From assembly GCF_037031225.1 (NCBI RefSeq), contig NZ_JAYEZN010000001.1, positions 806,001 to 870,000 of the forward strand: DNA of 64,000 bases. Direction: 5' to 3'. Source of the DNA: Halorientalis sp. LT38 (GTDB lineage Archaea > Halobacteriota > Halobacteria > Halobacteriales > Haloarculaceae). Below the pieces are notes generated by a model. That model saw nothing but the letters and a program-made list of their open reading frames with translations. It did not search any database and was not told the origin of the DNA. Below are positions 34,950 to 43,729 of this stretch, in pieces. The position numbers and the translations under genes are program-made. Position 1 is the first letter of the stretch, and each line of letters opens with the position of its first letter.

Positions 34950-35936
34950 ATGACGCAGGCGCTGGTCGTCGGGGGGACGCGGTTCGTCGGTCGCCACACC
35001 GTCACCGAGTTGCGCGACCACGGTTACGACGTGACGATCTTCAACCGCGGGGACCACGAGAACCCCTTCGCCGACACGGACGTCGAACACGTGCAGGGGG
35101 ATCGAACGGACGACGGCGACCTGGCGGCGGCCGCCCGCGCCGTCGACCCGGACCTGGTGATCGACTGCGTGGCCTACCACCCGCGCGAGGTCCGCACGGC
35201 GACCCGGATCTTCGACGACGCCGCGGCCTACGTCTACGTCTCCAGCGGAGCGGCCTACGGCGAGGAGGCCATCCCGAAACGCGAGGGCGAGACTGCACTC
35301 TGTGAGTGCACCGACGAGCAGGCCACCGACGACTCGACGGCCAGTTACGGCCCCCGAAAGGCCGAGGGCGACCGTGCGGTCTTCGACGCCGCGGCCGAGG
35401 GGTGCAACGCGATGAGCGTCCGACCCTGCAATATCTACGGTCCCCACGACTACACCGGCCGGGTGGACTACTGGATCGAGCGCGTCTCGGAGCACGACCG
35501 GGTGCTCGTCCCGGGCGACGGGACGAACGTCTGGCACCGGGTTTACGTCGAAGACGTGGCGCGGGCGCTCCGGATCGTCGCCGAGGACGGCGAGCCCGGC
35601 GAGGCGTACAACGTCGGGGACCGGCGGGCGACGACGCTCGACGAACTGGTCGAGGGGGTCGCCACGGTACTGGGCGAGTCGGTCGAGATCGTCCACGCCG
35701 GGCCGCGCGAGCTAGCGACCGGCGAGATCGACCCGGGCGAGTTCCCGCTCTATCGCGACTATCCCCATCTCGTCTCGACCGCCAAACTGGCGGGGCTCGG
35801 CTGGGACTCGACGCCACACGAGGCGGCGCTCGCGGCGACGGTCGACCAGTACCTGGAGAGCGACCGCGACGGCAGCGAGTACGGCCCGGCGCGGGCGGAC
35901 GAGGAGCGAGTGCTGGGCGTGCTCGACACGCTGTGA
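34950..35936 (+). CDS. NAD-dependent epimerase/dehydratase
   Basis: 328 residues, extended SDR. Nucleotide motif GGTRFVGRH at the N-terminus, 'VYVSSGAAYGEEA' and the YxxxK-type active site represented by SYGPRKAEGDRAVF (Tyr then Lys four residues later). 'RPCNIYGPHDYTGR' and 'YNVGDRRATTLDELV' are typical of nucleotide-sugar epimerases and of chloroplast RNA-binding-like SDRs. Substrate unknown. A CTTTTTC box about 28 bases upstream supports the start. Confidence 0.82.
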   Translation: MTQALVVGGTRFVGRHTVTELRDHGYDVTIFNRGDHENPFADTDVEHVQGDRTDDGDLAAAARAVDPDLVIDCVAYHPREVRTATRIFDDAAAYVYVSSGAAYGEEAIPKREGETALCECTDEQATDDSTASYGPRKAEGDRAVFDAAAEGCNAMSVRPCNIYGPHDYTGRVDYWIERVSEHDRVLVPGDGTNVWHRVYVEDVARALRIVAEDGEPGEAYNVGDRRATTLDELVEGVATVLGESVEIVHAGPRELATGEIDPGEFPLYRDYPHLVSTAKLAGLGWDSTPHEAALAATVDQYLESDRDGSEYGPARADEERVLGVLDTL

Positions 35937-35981
35937 GTGCGGGGCGCCACCCGGATTCCCCGACCGCGGGAGGGGGAAACC

Positions 35982-35987
35982 ATTAAT
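35982..35987 (+). promoter_or_regulatory. TATA-like box of egsA
   Basis: ATTAAT centred 25 bases before the ATG at 36010, implying a leaderless transcript. Confidence 0.45.
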
Positions 35988-36009
35988 CCGTGGGCCGACA
36001 GGTGCGAGT

Positions 36010-37065
36010 ATGTTCGAGAAGTCTTCGTGGATTCGCCTGCCCCGGAACGTCGTGGTGGGGCACGGCGTCCTCGACGAGACGGTCGACGCCGTCACGGAGT
36101 TGCACCTCACGGGTCGGCCGCTGGTGGTGACCAGTCCCACGCCGAAGGAAGTGGCCGGCGACCGCGTCGTCGAGGGGTTCGCGGCGGAGGGGACCGACCC
36201 CGCCCTGACGACCATCGAGGAGGCCAGCTTCGAGGAGGTCGAGCGGGTGATCGAGACCGCCCGCGCCGAGGAGGCGGGCTTCCTGATCGGCGTCGGCGGC
36301 GGGAAGGTCATCGACATCACGAAGATGGCCGCGGACGAACTGGGCCTGGGATTCGTCTCGGTGCCGACGGCGGCCAGCCACGACGGCATCGTCAGCGGCC
36401 GCGGGTCGGTCCCCGAGGGCGACACGCGCCACAGCGTCGCCGCCGAACCGCCGCTGGCCGTCGTCGCCGACACGGAGATCCTCGCCGAGGCCCCCTGGCG
36501 GCTGACGACCGCGGGCTGTGCAGACATCATCAGCAACTACACGGCGGTCAAGGACTGGCAGCTGGCCCACCGGCTGAAAAACGTCGAGTACTCGGAGTAC
36601 GCGGGGGCGCTCTCGCAGATGACCGCGGAGATGCTCGTCCAGAACGCCGACTCGGTCAAGCGAGGGCTCGAGGAGTCGGCCTGGGTCGTCGTCAAGGCGC
36701 TGGTCTCCTCGGGCGTCGCCATGTCCATCGCGGGCACCTCGCGGCCGGCCAGCGGGGCCGAACACCTCTTCTCTCACCAGCTCGACCGGCTCGCGCCGGA
36801 CGCCGCACTGCACGGCCACCAGGTCGGCGTCGGCTCGATCATCACGGAGTACCTCCACAGCGGCGAGGCCGAGTGGCAGTCCATCCGGAACGCGCTGGCG
36901 GGGATCGGCGCGCCCACGACCGCGGCGGAGCTAGGGATCGACGAGGAGACGGTGATCGAGGCGCTGACGACCGCCCACCGCATCCGCGACCGCTACACGA
37001 TACTGGGCGACGGCGTGAGCGAACCGGCGGCCCGCGAGGCGGCGCGGGCGACCGGCGTCATATGA
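36010..37065 (+). CDS. egsA: sn-Glycerol-1-phosphate dehydrogenase
   Basis: 351 residues. Reduces dihydroxyacetone phosphate to sn-glycerol-1-phosphate, setting the archaeal lipid stereochemistry. Seen: FLIGVGGGKVIDITK nucleotide motif, VSVPTAASHDGIVSGRGS, and zinc ligands expected as Asp in AGCADIISNY and His in GAEHLFSH and LHGHQVGVG. Standard length. The 3' end overlaps the convergent Nudix-like gene by eight bases. Confidence 0.95.
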   Translation: MFEKSSWIRLPRNVVVGHGVLDETVDAVTELHLTGRPLVVTSPTPKEVAGDRVVEGFAAEGTDPALTTIEEASFEEVERVIETARAEEAGFLIGVGGGKVIDITKMAADELGLGFVSVPTAASHDGIVSGRGSVPEGDTRHSVAAEPPLAVVADTEILAEAPWRLTTAGCADIISNYTAVKDWQLAHRLKNVEYSEYAGALSQMTAEMLVQNADSVKRGLEESAWVVVKALVSSGVAMSIAGTSRPASGAEHLFSHQLDRLAPDAALHGHQVGVGSIITEYLHSGEAEWQSIRNALAGIGAPTTAAELGIDEETVIEALTTAHRIRDRYTILGDGVSEPAAREAARATGVI

Positions 37066-37537
37066 GCAACTGACTGTCGGGCGGCTCGGCCCGCCACTCC
37101 GACGCCCGCGACGGCGTCCCTGCGACGCGCTGGCCCGTGAACACCACGAGGAGCCGGTAGATCGGATTCGCGTCCGCGTCGTCCTCGTGCTGGACGCCGG
37201 CGATCGTGACCCCGGCCAGCCCGTCCAGTCGACACTCCACGCCCAGCGACCGGGTCACGGCTCGCCGCGCGCCTTCCTCCAGGGACTCCCCCGCGGCGAC
37301 GATCGCGCTCGGCGCGCGTGGCCCCTCTTCGTCGGTGCTGACGAGTACCTCTCCGGCGTCGTTGCGCACGTGGACGTCCGCTCGCGCAACCTCCTGTCGC
37401 CACTTCCGGGCGATGGGGTCGTACGTCTCCGACGGCACGCTCACCGTCGTCTGGGTGACCGGGAAGGACTCGTAGCTGTCGTCGAGGGCCGAGAGCAGGC
37501 TCTCGACGTGGTCCCGGGAGCGACCGGCGAGGTTCAT
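37058..37537 (-). CDS. Nudix-fold-like protein with degenerate Nudix box
   Basis: 159 residues. The middle section resembles a Nudix domain (ADVHVRNDAGEVLVS, then AAGESLEEGARRAVTRSLGV), but the catalytic REUxEE is replaced by RAVTRS, so none of its three catalytic Glu remain. It is therefore unlikely to hydrolyse nucleoside diphosphates; a ligand-sensing or structural role is possible. Found head-to-tail against egsA with an 8-base overlap. The assignment rests on motif layout only. Confidence 0.6.
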   Translation of the reverse strand: MNLAGRSRDHVESLLSALDDSYESFPVTQTTVSVPSETYDPIARKWRQEVARADVHVRNDAGEVLVSTDEEGPRAPSAIVAAGESLEEGARRAVTRSLGVECRLDGLAGVTIAGVQHEDDADANPIYRLLVVFTGQRVAGTPSRASEWRAEPPDSQLLI

Positions 37538-37667
37538 GCATCAATCGAACGACCGTCCGGGAATAAACCCGTCACATCTTTTCGACCCCTGCAGAACGAC
37601 ACAACACGGGATTGACGCGGGAAGGGAGTCGGACGGTATCGAGCGGTGAGTCGACCGGAACCGGTGG

Positions 37668-38531
37668 TCAGCCGAGGTCGGCGTCGCGGAATCGCAGGTA
37701 GCTCACCGCCGCGGCGACGCAGATCCAGGCCGCGAGTACGAGGAGCATGGCCCACCCGGAGAGGTAGACCGGGACGCTCTCGCGGGCCCCGAGCAGGGCC
37801 ATCACCGGGATGCCGTCCATGCCCAGATCGGGGATCGGAACGTCGACGCCGACCACGCCGTGCAGCAGGCGGGCGTAGGCCGCCGACGGGCTGAGCAGAC
37901 GGGCGAACAGGTACCAGTCCGGGGCGCCCGTCGGCGAGAACGCACCTGTGACGGGAGAGGCGACGAGTCGCGTCACACCGCTCCAGACCAGGTTGAACAG
38001 GGCGTAGAGCCCGATCGCGGCGATCATCGCCCGGTTACGCGTCGTCGACAGCGCGGAGACGCTCACGGCGAGGCTCGCGTACACCAGCCCGAGCACCGCG
38101 GTCGCGACGAACAGGCCGAAGAGGCCCACCAGCGGCACCGAGCCCATGACCACGAGGGAGAGGGCCGCGGCGACGAGGAAGCCGACGGCGACGCTCACGA
38201 CGATGACGCCGCTGCGCCCGACGATCTTGCCGAGCAGGACGTCGGCGCGGCTGACCGGCACCCCCAGCAGGAGTTTGAGACTGCCCGACTTGCGCTCGCC
38301 GACGACGGAGACGTAGCCCGCCACCAGCGAGACGATGGGGACGAACCAGACGACCGGGACCGCGAAGAGCGAGAGCAACTCCCGCGCGGACAGCGCGGGC
38401 CGGATGAGCGTCGTGAGCACGACGAATCCCAGCAGCGCGCCGAGGAACGCGCTCGACGCCCAGAGCGTCCGCGAGCGGATCGCCTCGTCGAAGTCCTTCC
38501 AGGCGAGGACGCCGATCCGCCGGGCGCTCAT
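37668..38531 (-). CDS. ABC-2 type transporter permease
   Basis: 287 residues with six membrane spans. The N-terminal cytosolic lead VLAWKDFDEAIRSRTLW and 'YVSVVGERKSGSLKLLLGVPVSR' are hallmarks of ABC-2 permeases. Partner of the ATPase whose gene overlaps its start by four bases. Probably an exporter; substrate unknown. Confidence 0.9.
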   Translation of the reverse strand: MSARRIGVLAWKDFDEAIRSRTLWASSAFLGALLGFVVLTTLIRPALSARELLSLFAVPVVWFVPIVSLVAGYVSVVGERKSGSLKLLLGVPVSRADVLLGKIVGRSGVIVVSVAVGFLVAAALSLVVMGSVPLVGLFGLFVATAVLGLVYASLAVSVSALSTTRNRAMIAAIGLYALFNLVWSGVTRLVASPVTGAFSPTGAPDWYLFARLLSPSAAYARLLHGVVGVDVPIPDLGMDGIPVMALLGARESVPVYLSGWAMLLVLAAWICVAAAVSYLRFRDADLG

Positions 38532-39493
38532 GGCGCCGCCTCCGCGGAGTCCTCCCCCTCCGCGACTCCACCGTCCGCCTCGTCCGCGTCCGTCCCCGAC
38601 GCGGTGATCGTGGCGAACAGCTCTTCGAGCGAGGAGTTCGTCGTCTCCAGATCCAGCACCGTCGCGCCGGCGGCCTCGACGCGGTTGATGGCCCTGGCCT
38701 TGGCCGTCGGATCGGTGCAGGAGATCAGGAGGGTGCGCCCGTCGGTCGTGACGCCGCCGACCCCCTCGACGTCCGCGAGGGAGACCTGCGGAACGGCGTC
38801 GACGGTCAACTCGAGCGTCGAGCCCAGGCCGGTCTTCTCCCGGAGGTCCGCGAGCGACGCGACCTCGACGAGTCGGCCCTCGTTCATGATCCCCACGCGG
38901 TCACAGACCGCCTCGACCTGATCCAGGATGTGGCTGGAGAAGAAGACGGTCGTGCCCCGGTCGACCTCCTCGCGGATGAGCCGGCGCATCAGCCGGATGC
39001 CGTTGGGATCCAGCCCCGTCGAGGGCTCGTCGAGGATCAGTAGTTCGGGATCGTCCACGAGCGCCATCGCGAGGACGAGGCGCTGGGCCATCCCCTTGGA
39101 GTAGCCGCCGGCGTTGCGTCGCGCGGCCGCGCGGTCGAGTCCCACCCGATCCAGGAGCGCGTCCGGGTCGTCGTCGGCGTCCCTGGCGTCGATCACGAAC
39201 TCCAGGTGCCGACGGCCCGAGAGCCGGTCGTACAGCGAGAAGCCGTCCGGGAGCACCCCAACGCGCTCCCGGATCGCGACCGACTCCCGCCGCGTGTCCA
39301 GCCCGAACACTCGCGCCTCCCCCGCCGTGGGCGGCGTGTAGTCGAGCAGCATGTTGATCACCGTCGACTTCCCCGCGCCGTTGGGCCCGAGAAAGCCGAA
39401 GGCCTCCCCCTCTGCGACCGTCAGGTGCACGTCATCGACGGCGACCACGTCGCCGAAGCGCCGCGTCAGGCCGGTCGTCTCGATGGCTGCCAT
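38528..39493 (-). CDS. ABC transporter ATP-binding protein
   Basis: 321 residues. Walker A GPNGAGKSTVINML, Walker B LLILDEPSTGLDP, and a signature loop reading YSKGMAQRL, as usual in ABC-2 drug/polymer exporters. The C-terminal ~90 residues form the accessory domain ending in an acidic tail (DADEADGGVAEGEDS). ATG overlaps with the permease (ATGA) indicate one complex. Confidence 0.92.
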   Translation of the reverse strand: MAAIETTGLTRRFGDVVAVDDVHLTVAEGEAFGFLGPNGAGKSTVINMLLDYTPPTAGEARVFGLDTRRESVAIRERVGVLPDGFSLYDRLSGRRHLEFVIDARDADDDPDALLDRVGLDRAAARRNAGGYSKGMAQRLVLAMALVDDPELLILDEPSTGLDPNGIRLMRRLIREEVDRGTTVFFSSHILDQVEAVCDRVGIMNEGRLVEVASLADLREKTGLGSTLELTVDAVPQVSLADVEGVGGVTTDGRTLLISCTDPTAKARAINRVEAAGATVLDLETTNSSLEELFATITASGTDADEADGGVAEGEDSAEAAP

Positions 39494-39532
39494 CGTTCCC
39501 GGGTCACCGTCCCGGACTACAAACGTTGCGCT

Positions 39533-41344
39533 CTAGACGTGTTCGTCGAGGAAGTCGACGACGGCGGTGTAGGCCTCGATCTTGTTCTCCAGTTTCGAGA
39601 TGCCGTGTCCCTCGTCCTCGAAGATCAGCTTCTCGACCGGGACGCCCCGGTCCGCGACGGCGTCCGCGATCTGTTCGGCCTCGCCGACCGGTACCCGCGG
39701 GTCGTTCGCCCCGTGGAGGACGAACAGCGGCGCCTCGATCCGGTCGGCCCGGTTCAAGGGGCTGATCGACTCCAGGAACTCCCGGTCCTCGGCGAGGGAG
39801 CCGTACTCGGCCTCGCGGTGTTCGCGCCGCCACGCACCGGTGTTCTCGAGGAAGGTGACGAAACTGGCGATGCCGACCACGTCGACGCCGGCAGCCCACA
39901 GGTCGGGGTACTCCGTCAGCGCAGCGAGCACCATGAAGCCGCCGTAGGAGCCGCCCTTGGCGACGATCCGGTCCGGGTCGACGTCCGGGCGGTCGGTGAG
40001 CCAGTCGACCCCCGCCCGGAGGTCCCGCACCGAGTCCATCCGCTTCTCGACGTCGTCGAGGTGGGTGTAGGCCTTCCCGTAGCCCGTCGATCCGCGGACG
40101 TTGGGCTCGAAGACCGCGTAGCCCCGCGAGAGGAAGTACTGCGTGAGCCCCGAGAAGGAGGGCCGGCGCTGGCTCTCCGGCCCGCCGTGGACGTCGACGA
40201 TGACCGGGAGGGCGTCGCCGTCGGCCGAGTCGGCGGTTCCCGCTTCGGGCAACGTGAAATAGGCCGGAATCTCCCGGCCGTCGAAGGTCTCGTAGTGGAC
40301 CAGTTCCGGTTCGCGGAACGAGTCGCGGGGGATGCCCGCGGTCGACGCTTCCGTCCAGCGCCCGGTCTCGCCCGTCTCGAATTCGCTCACGTAGACGTTC
40401 GTGTTGACCGAGCGGCTCGACGCCGAGAGGGCGAAGCGCTCCGCGTCGGGGTCGAAGCTGACCCCGCCGGCGATTCCCCCCGGGAGGGTCGGCGCGGGCC
40501 GGGTCTCGTACTCGGTCGGTCCCGTGAGTTCGCCCACCGTCAGATCGGTGTAGCCGTCGACGTTCCGGGAGAAGGCGAACCGGCCGGTATCGTCGTCGAG
40601 GGCAATCCCGTCGACGTTCCACTCACCGCCGGATTCGACGACCGAGAAGTCGAGGGTGTCCAGGTCGAGCCGCTCGAGTCTGAGGGTGTCGCTGTCCCGG
40701 TCGGTACAGCAGTAGATCGCATCGCCTTCGGGCCCCCACGCTGGGCTGTTGTAGCGCACGTCGCCCTCGTGGGGCGTGACGTGCTCCAGGTCGCCCGAAT
40801 CCAGATCGAGGACGTAGAGGTCCTTGTCGAAGGAGGAGGCGTGTTCGGTGACCAGCAGGCGGTCGTCGTCGGGGCTCCAGCCCGCCAGCGCGAGCCAGCC
40901 GTCGCCCTCGTGGACCAGCCGGGCGTCCTCGCCCTGCTCGGTCCGCGATTGCACGTAGACGTCGAAGACGGACTCGTCGCGGCGGTTGGCGGCGAAGGCG
41001 ATCCGGTCGCCGTCGTGGGACCAGCCGCCCCAGTAGTGGATGGCGTCGGGGGTCGCGGTGAGCGGGTGGATCGTCCCGTCTTCGGCGTCGAGGCGGAACA
41101 GCTGGGTGAACTCGTCGCCGCCCTCGTCCATGCCGAAGGCGAGTTCGCGGCGCTCGGGCGACCACGTGCAGAAGGTGACTCGTTCGTCGTAGAAGGTGCG
41201 TTGCTCGGGCCAGGCGCCCGGTTCATCGAGCGTCCAGATCTGCGGCGTCCCGGTCGCGTCCATCAGGAAGGCGACGGTCCCCTCGGGCCCGTTCGACGCG
41301 CCGTAGGCGCTGCGGACGTTGAGGTACCGCTCCAGGTCGTGCAT
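39533..41344 (-). CDS. S9-family peptidase (acylaminoacyl-peptidase/prolyl oligopeptidase type)
   Basis: 603 residues. An N-terminal beta-propeller (about 1-330; repeated WSPERRELAF, GWSHDGDRIAF-type blades) gates a C-terminal alpha/beta hydrolase. Catalytic Ser in AKGGSYGGFMVL, Asp expected in LHGANDPRVP, and His in FEDEGHGIS. No signal peptide, so probably cytosolic peptide degradation or removal of N-acylated residues. A TTTACGTTTTAT box lies about 25-36 bases upstream, supporting the start. Confidence 0.92.
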   Translation of the reverse strand: MHDLERYLNVRSAYGASNGPEGTVAFLMDATGTPQIWTLDEPGAWPEQRTFYDERVTFCTWSPERRELAFGMDEGGDEFTQLFRLDAEDGTIHPLTATPDAIHYWGGWSHDGDRIAFAANRRDESVFDVYVQSRTEQGEDARLVHEGDGWLALAGWSPDDDRLLVTEHASSFDKDLYVLDLDSGDLEHVTPHEGDVRYNSPAWGPEGDAIYCCTDRDSDTLRLERLDLDTLDFSVVESGGEWNVDGIALDDDTGRFAFSRNVDGYTDLTVGELTGPTEYETRPAPTLPGGIAGGVSFDPDAERFALSASSRSVNTNVYVSEFETGETGRWTEASTAGIPRDSFREPELVHYETFDGREIPAYFTLPEAGTADSADGDALPVIVDVHGGPESQRRPSFSGLTQYFLSRGYAVFEPNVRGSTGYGKAYTHLDDVEKRMDSVRDLRAGVDWLTDRPDVDPDRIVAKGGSYGGFMVLAALTEYPDLWAAGVDVVGIASFVTFLENTGAWRREHREAEYGSLAEDREFLESISPLNRADRIEAPLFVLHGANDPRVPVGEAEQIADAVADRGVPVEKLIFEDEGHGISKLENKIEAYTAVVDFLDEHV

Positions 41345-41460
41345 GTCCGTCGGTCGGCGGGGCGGGCTTTACGTTTTATGTGAGCCGCCCTCCCGACGGG
41401 CCCGAATCAGCGTCGGACGAAGGACAGGGATTTTTGAGCGGTGGCTGTGTCAGCCTGCCT

Positions 41461-42519
41461 ATGCGGGTCGCCTTCGTGTCGGAGCGGACGGTGTTCCACG
41501 AGCCCACGGAGGGCCGAGAACGCCTCCACCGGATCGCGACGAACCTCGACGCTCGCGGACACGACGTCCGCGTCTACTGCGCCCAGTGGTGGGACGGCTA
41601 CGAGGAGCGGATCGAACACGAGGGCATCACCTACTGTGGGGTCACGCTGACGCCCGATAGCGCTGCCTTCGCGACGCGAATTCCGTGGGTCGTCGCGCTG
41701 GACCGGCCGGACGTGATCCACGCAGTCCCCGAACCGCCGACCGCCGTCGCGGCAGCGAAACTCGCCTCGGTCCCGTCCCGCGCCCCGCTCGTGGTCGAGT
41801 GGTTCGGCGACGAGGACCTCGGCGACTCGCGAGTGACGTCCTACGCCGCGCGAGCGCCGGACGCCGTGATCACCCCCTCCGAGTTGGTAAGGACGACCGT
41901 CCGCGAGCTGGGCGCGACCGGCGAGAACACCCGGGTCGTCCCCGAGAGCATCGACGCGTCGCTGATCGACGACACCGAACCCGTCGACGACGCGGACATC
42001 GTCTACGCGCGCGAACTGGACGCCGACGCGAACGTCCAGACGCTTTTGCTCGCGCTGGCGGAACTTCGGGGCCGAGACTGGTCGGCGACCATCGTCGGCG
42101 ACGGCCCACGGCGCGCGGCCGCCGAGGAGCAGGCCGAAGACCTCCGCATCGACGACCGGGTGACCTTCGCCGGGAACCTCGACCGCGAGGAGCGGGTGGC
42201 GCTCTACCGCGGTGCGCACACGTTCGTCCACACCGCCTTCCGGGAGAACTTCGCGACCGAGCTACTGTGGGCGCTGGCCTGTGGCTGCATCGGCATCGTC
42301 GAGTACCAGGCCGACTCGAGCGCCCACGAACTCATCGAGACCTACCGCCGGAGTTTCCGCGTCACCGACGACGAGGAACTGACCGCGGCGATCCAGGAGG
42401 CCGCGGGGATGGAGCGCCTGGACCGGGACCCCGCGATGGACCGGTTCGATCACGAGGAGGTCCTGGAGCGCTACCTCGAGTGCTATCGGGACCTGCGCGA
42501 AGCACAGGGGCTGTTCTGA
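41461..42519 (+). CDS. Family 4 glycosyltransferase
   Basis: 352 residues, GT-B fold. N-terminal MRVAFVSERTVFHEPTEGRE, then the C-terminal donor site with 'SATIVGDGPRRAAAEEQAED', 'VTFAGNLDREERVALYRGA' and the E-x7-E-like 'HTAFRENFATELLWALACG'. Probably transfers a sugar in surface-glycan or glycolipid synthesis. Upstream GATTTTTG is at leaderless spacing; the longer frame would begin inside that promoter. Confidence 0.85.
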   Translation: MRVAFVSERTVFHEPTEGRERLHRIATNLDARGHDVRVYCAQWWDGYEERIEHEGITYCGVTLTPDSAAFATRIPWVVALDRPDVIHAVPEPPTAVAAAKLASVPSRAPLVVEWFGDEDLGDSRVTSYAARAPDAVITPSELVRTTVRELGATGENTRVVPESIDASLIDDTEPVDDADIVYARELDADANVQTLLLALAELRGRDWSATIVGDGPRRAAAEEQAEDLRIDDRVTFAGNLDREERVALYRGAHTFVHTAFRENFATELLWALACGCIGIVEYQADSSAHELIETYRRSFRVTDDEELTAAIQEAAGMERLDRDPAMDRFDHEEVLERYLECYRDLREAQGLF

Positions 42520-42544
42520 GGGAGCGGGGAGGCCGCGACGGGAG

Positions 42545-43594
42545 TCAGAGACCCGCCAGCAGCAACTGGACGGCCTTCGGGATGGCGATGCTGAGCAGCA
42601 GTTGCGACCAGATGTTGAACGTGGCGGGGTACTCGTTCGTGGCGCTGACCATGTCCATCCGGTGGCGGAGACGTTCGACCTCCTCGCGGCGCTCGTCCGG
42701 GATCGAGAACGCCGCGACGTCCCACCGGTCCTCGACACTGTCGTTCACCAACGCCGTGAGCCGGCGCAACTCGGCGCGTTTCTCCCGGTGCATGAACCGG
42801 TGGAGGACGAGGACGGCGAAGGCGACGCTGGCGATCGTCACGACCCAGGCCGCGGTGAACACCGCGCCGGTGAACGCCGTCGCGCCGTAGAGCGGCGTGT
42901 CGACGAACGGCGAGTAGAGGACGAGCGCGAACGCGACGAGGCCGACCGCGAGGTAGTAGTAGGCGTGTTTGACCAGTTCGCCGACGGGCCTGAGCCCGCC
43001 CAGTCCCTCGGGGTCCAGGAAGTCGATGCCGACGTCCGAGCGCGAGAGCCGCCAGGGCAGGCGGACCTCGACGGACAGGTAGACGGCCAGGAACTGCGCG
43101 CCGATGGGCGTGAAGACGAACGGGTTGATCACCAGCCAGGCGACCAGCCCCGGATACCCCGTGGTCTCGACGATCGTCGGGAGCCCGACGGCGACGACGG
43201 CGCGAACGAGGCCGAACACCGCACCGACCACGAAGAACAGCCACGGCAGCCACTCGGGGACCACGTCGTACAGTGCGTCCGGGTCGGACGCGCGTTCGGC
43301 GACCGCCATCTCGTCCAGCGCGCGGCGGGCGCGCATGGTGAGCCGCCGGGACCCGTACACCGCCGCGAACAGCACGACCGGCTGAGCGAGCATGTAGGGG
43401 TTCCTGACGTAGGTCATCGGATAGCCGGCGAAGTACTTCCAGGTCGTGTGGGCGATCGAGAGGAGGCCGACCGTCACGATCGCGTAGACGTACGACGGCG
43501 GCAGGTCCCCCGGGAGTCGGTCGGCGAGCCACCCGCAGCCGAGCCGGCGGGCGAACCGGTCGAGCCAGATCTCGGTCGCGTCGCTCCGCTGCAT
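42545..43594 (-). CDS. Multi-span membrane protein, unknown function
   Basis: 349 residues with about seven hydrophobic segments (for example around residues 35-55, 65-85, 112-137, 145-170, 210-230, 240-265 and 330-348). Charged loops include a long C-terminal cytosolic helix region (HREKRAELRRLTALV). No catalytic or transporter motif recognised. Between a glycosyltransferase and folCP, with no clear link. Confidence 0.65.
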   Translation of the reverse strand: MQRSDATEIWLDRFARRLGCGWLADRLPGDLPPSYVYAIVTVGLLSIAHTTWKYFAGYPMTYVRNPYMLAQPVVLFAAVYGSRRLTMRARRALDEMAVAERASDPDALYDVVPEWLPWLFFVVGAVFGLVRAVVAVGLPTIVETTGYPGLVAWLVINPFVFTPIGAQFLAVYLSVEVRLPWRLSRSDVGIDFLDPEGLGGLRPVGELVKHAYYYLAVGLVAFALVLYSPFVDTPLYGATAFTGAVFTAAWVVTIASVAFAVLVLHRFMHREKRAELRRLTALVNDSVEDRWDVAAFSIPDERREEVERLRHRMDMVSATNEYPATFNIWSQLLLSIAIPKAVQLLLAGL

Positions 43595-43729
43595 CTCGTT
43601 CGTGTCGTCCAGCGGACCTGTTAAAGTAGCACGGCCGAAAACGCGAGTCGAAAAGGCGGAACGGGGCGCAGGGGCGTGGAGCAGGCCGGCGATCCACCGC
43701 TCGTCGCGGGGCGGCGGACCGCCCAGCGC

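Noticed and set aside
39206-41383. A 725-codon plus-strand frame antisense to the ABC ATPase and S9 peptidase
   Set aside because: Both opposing genes have complete catalytic motifs; the frame mirrors their codon structure.
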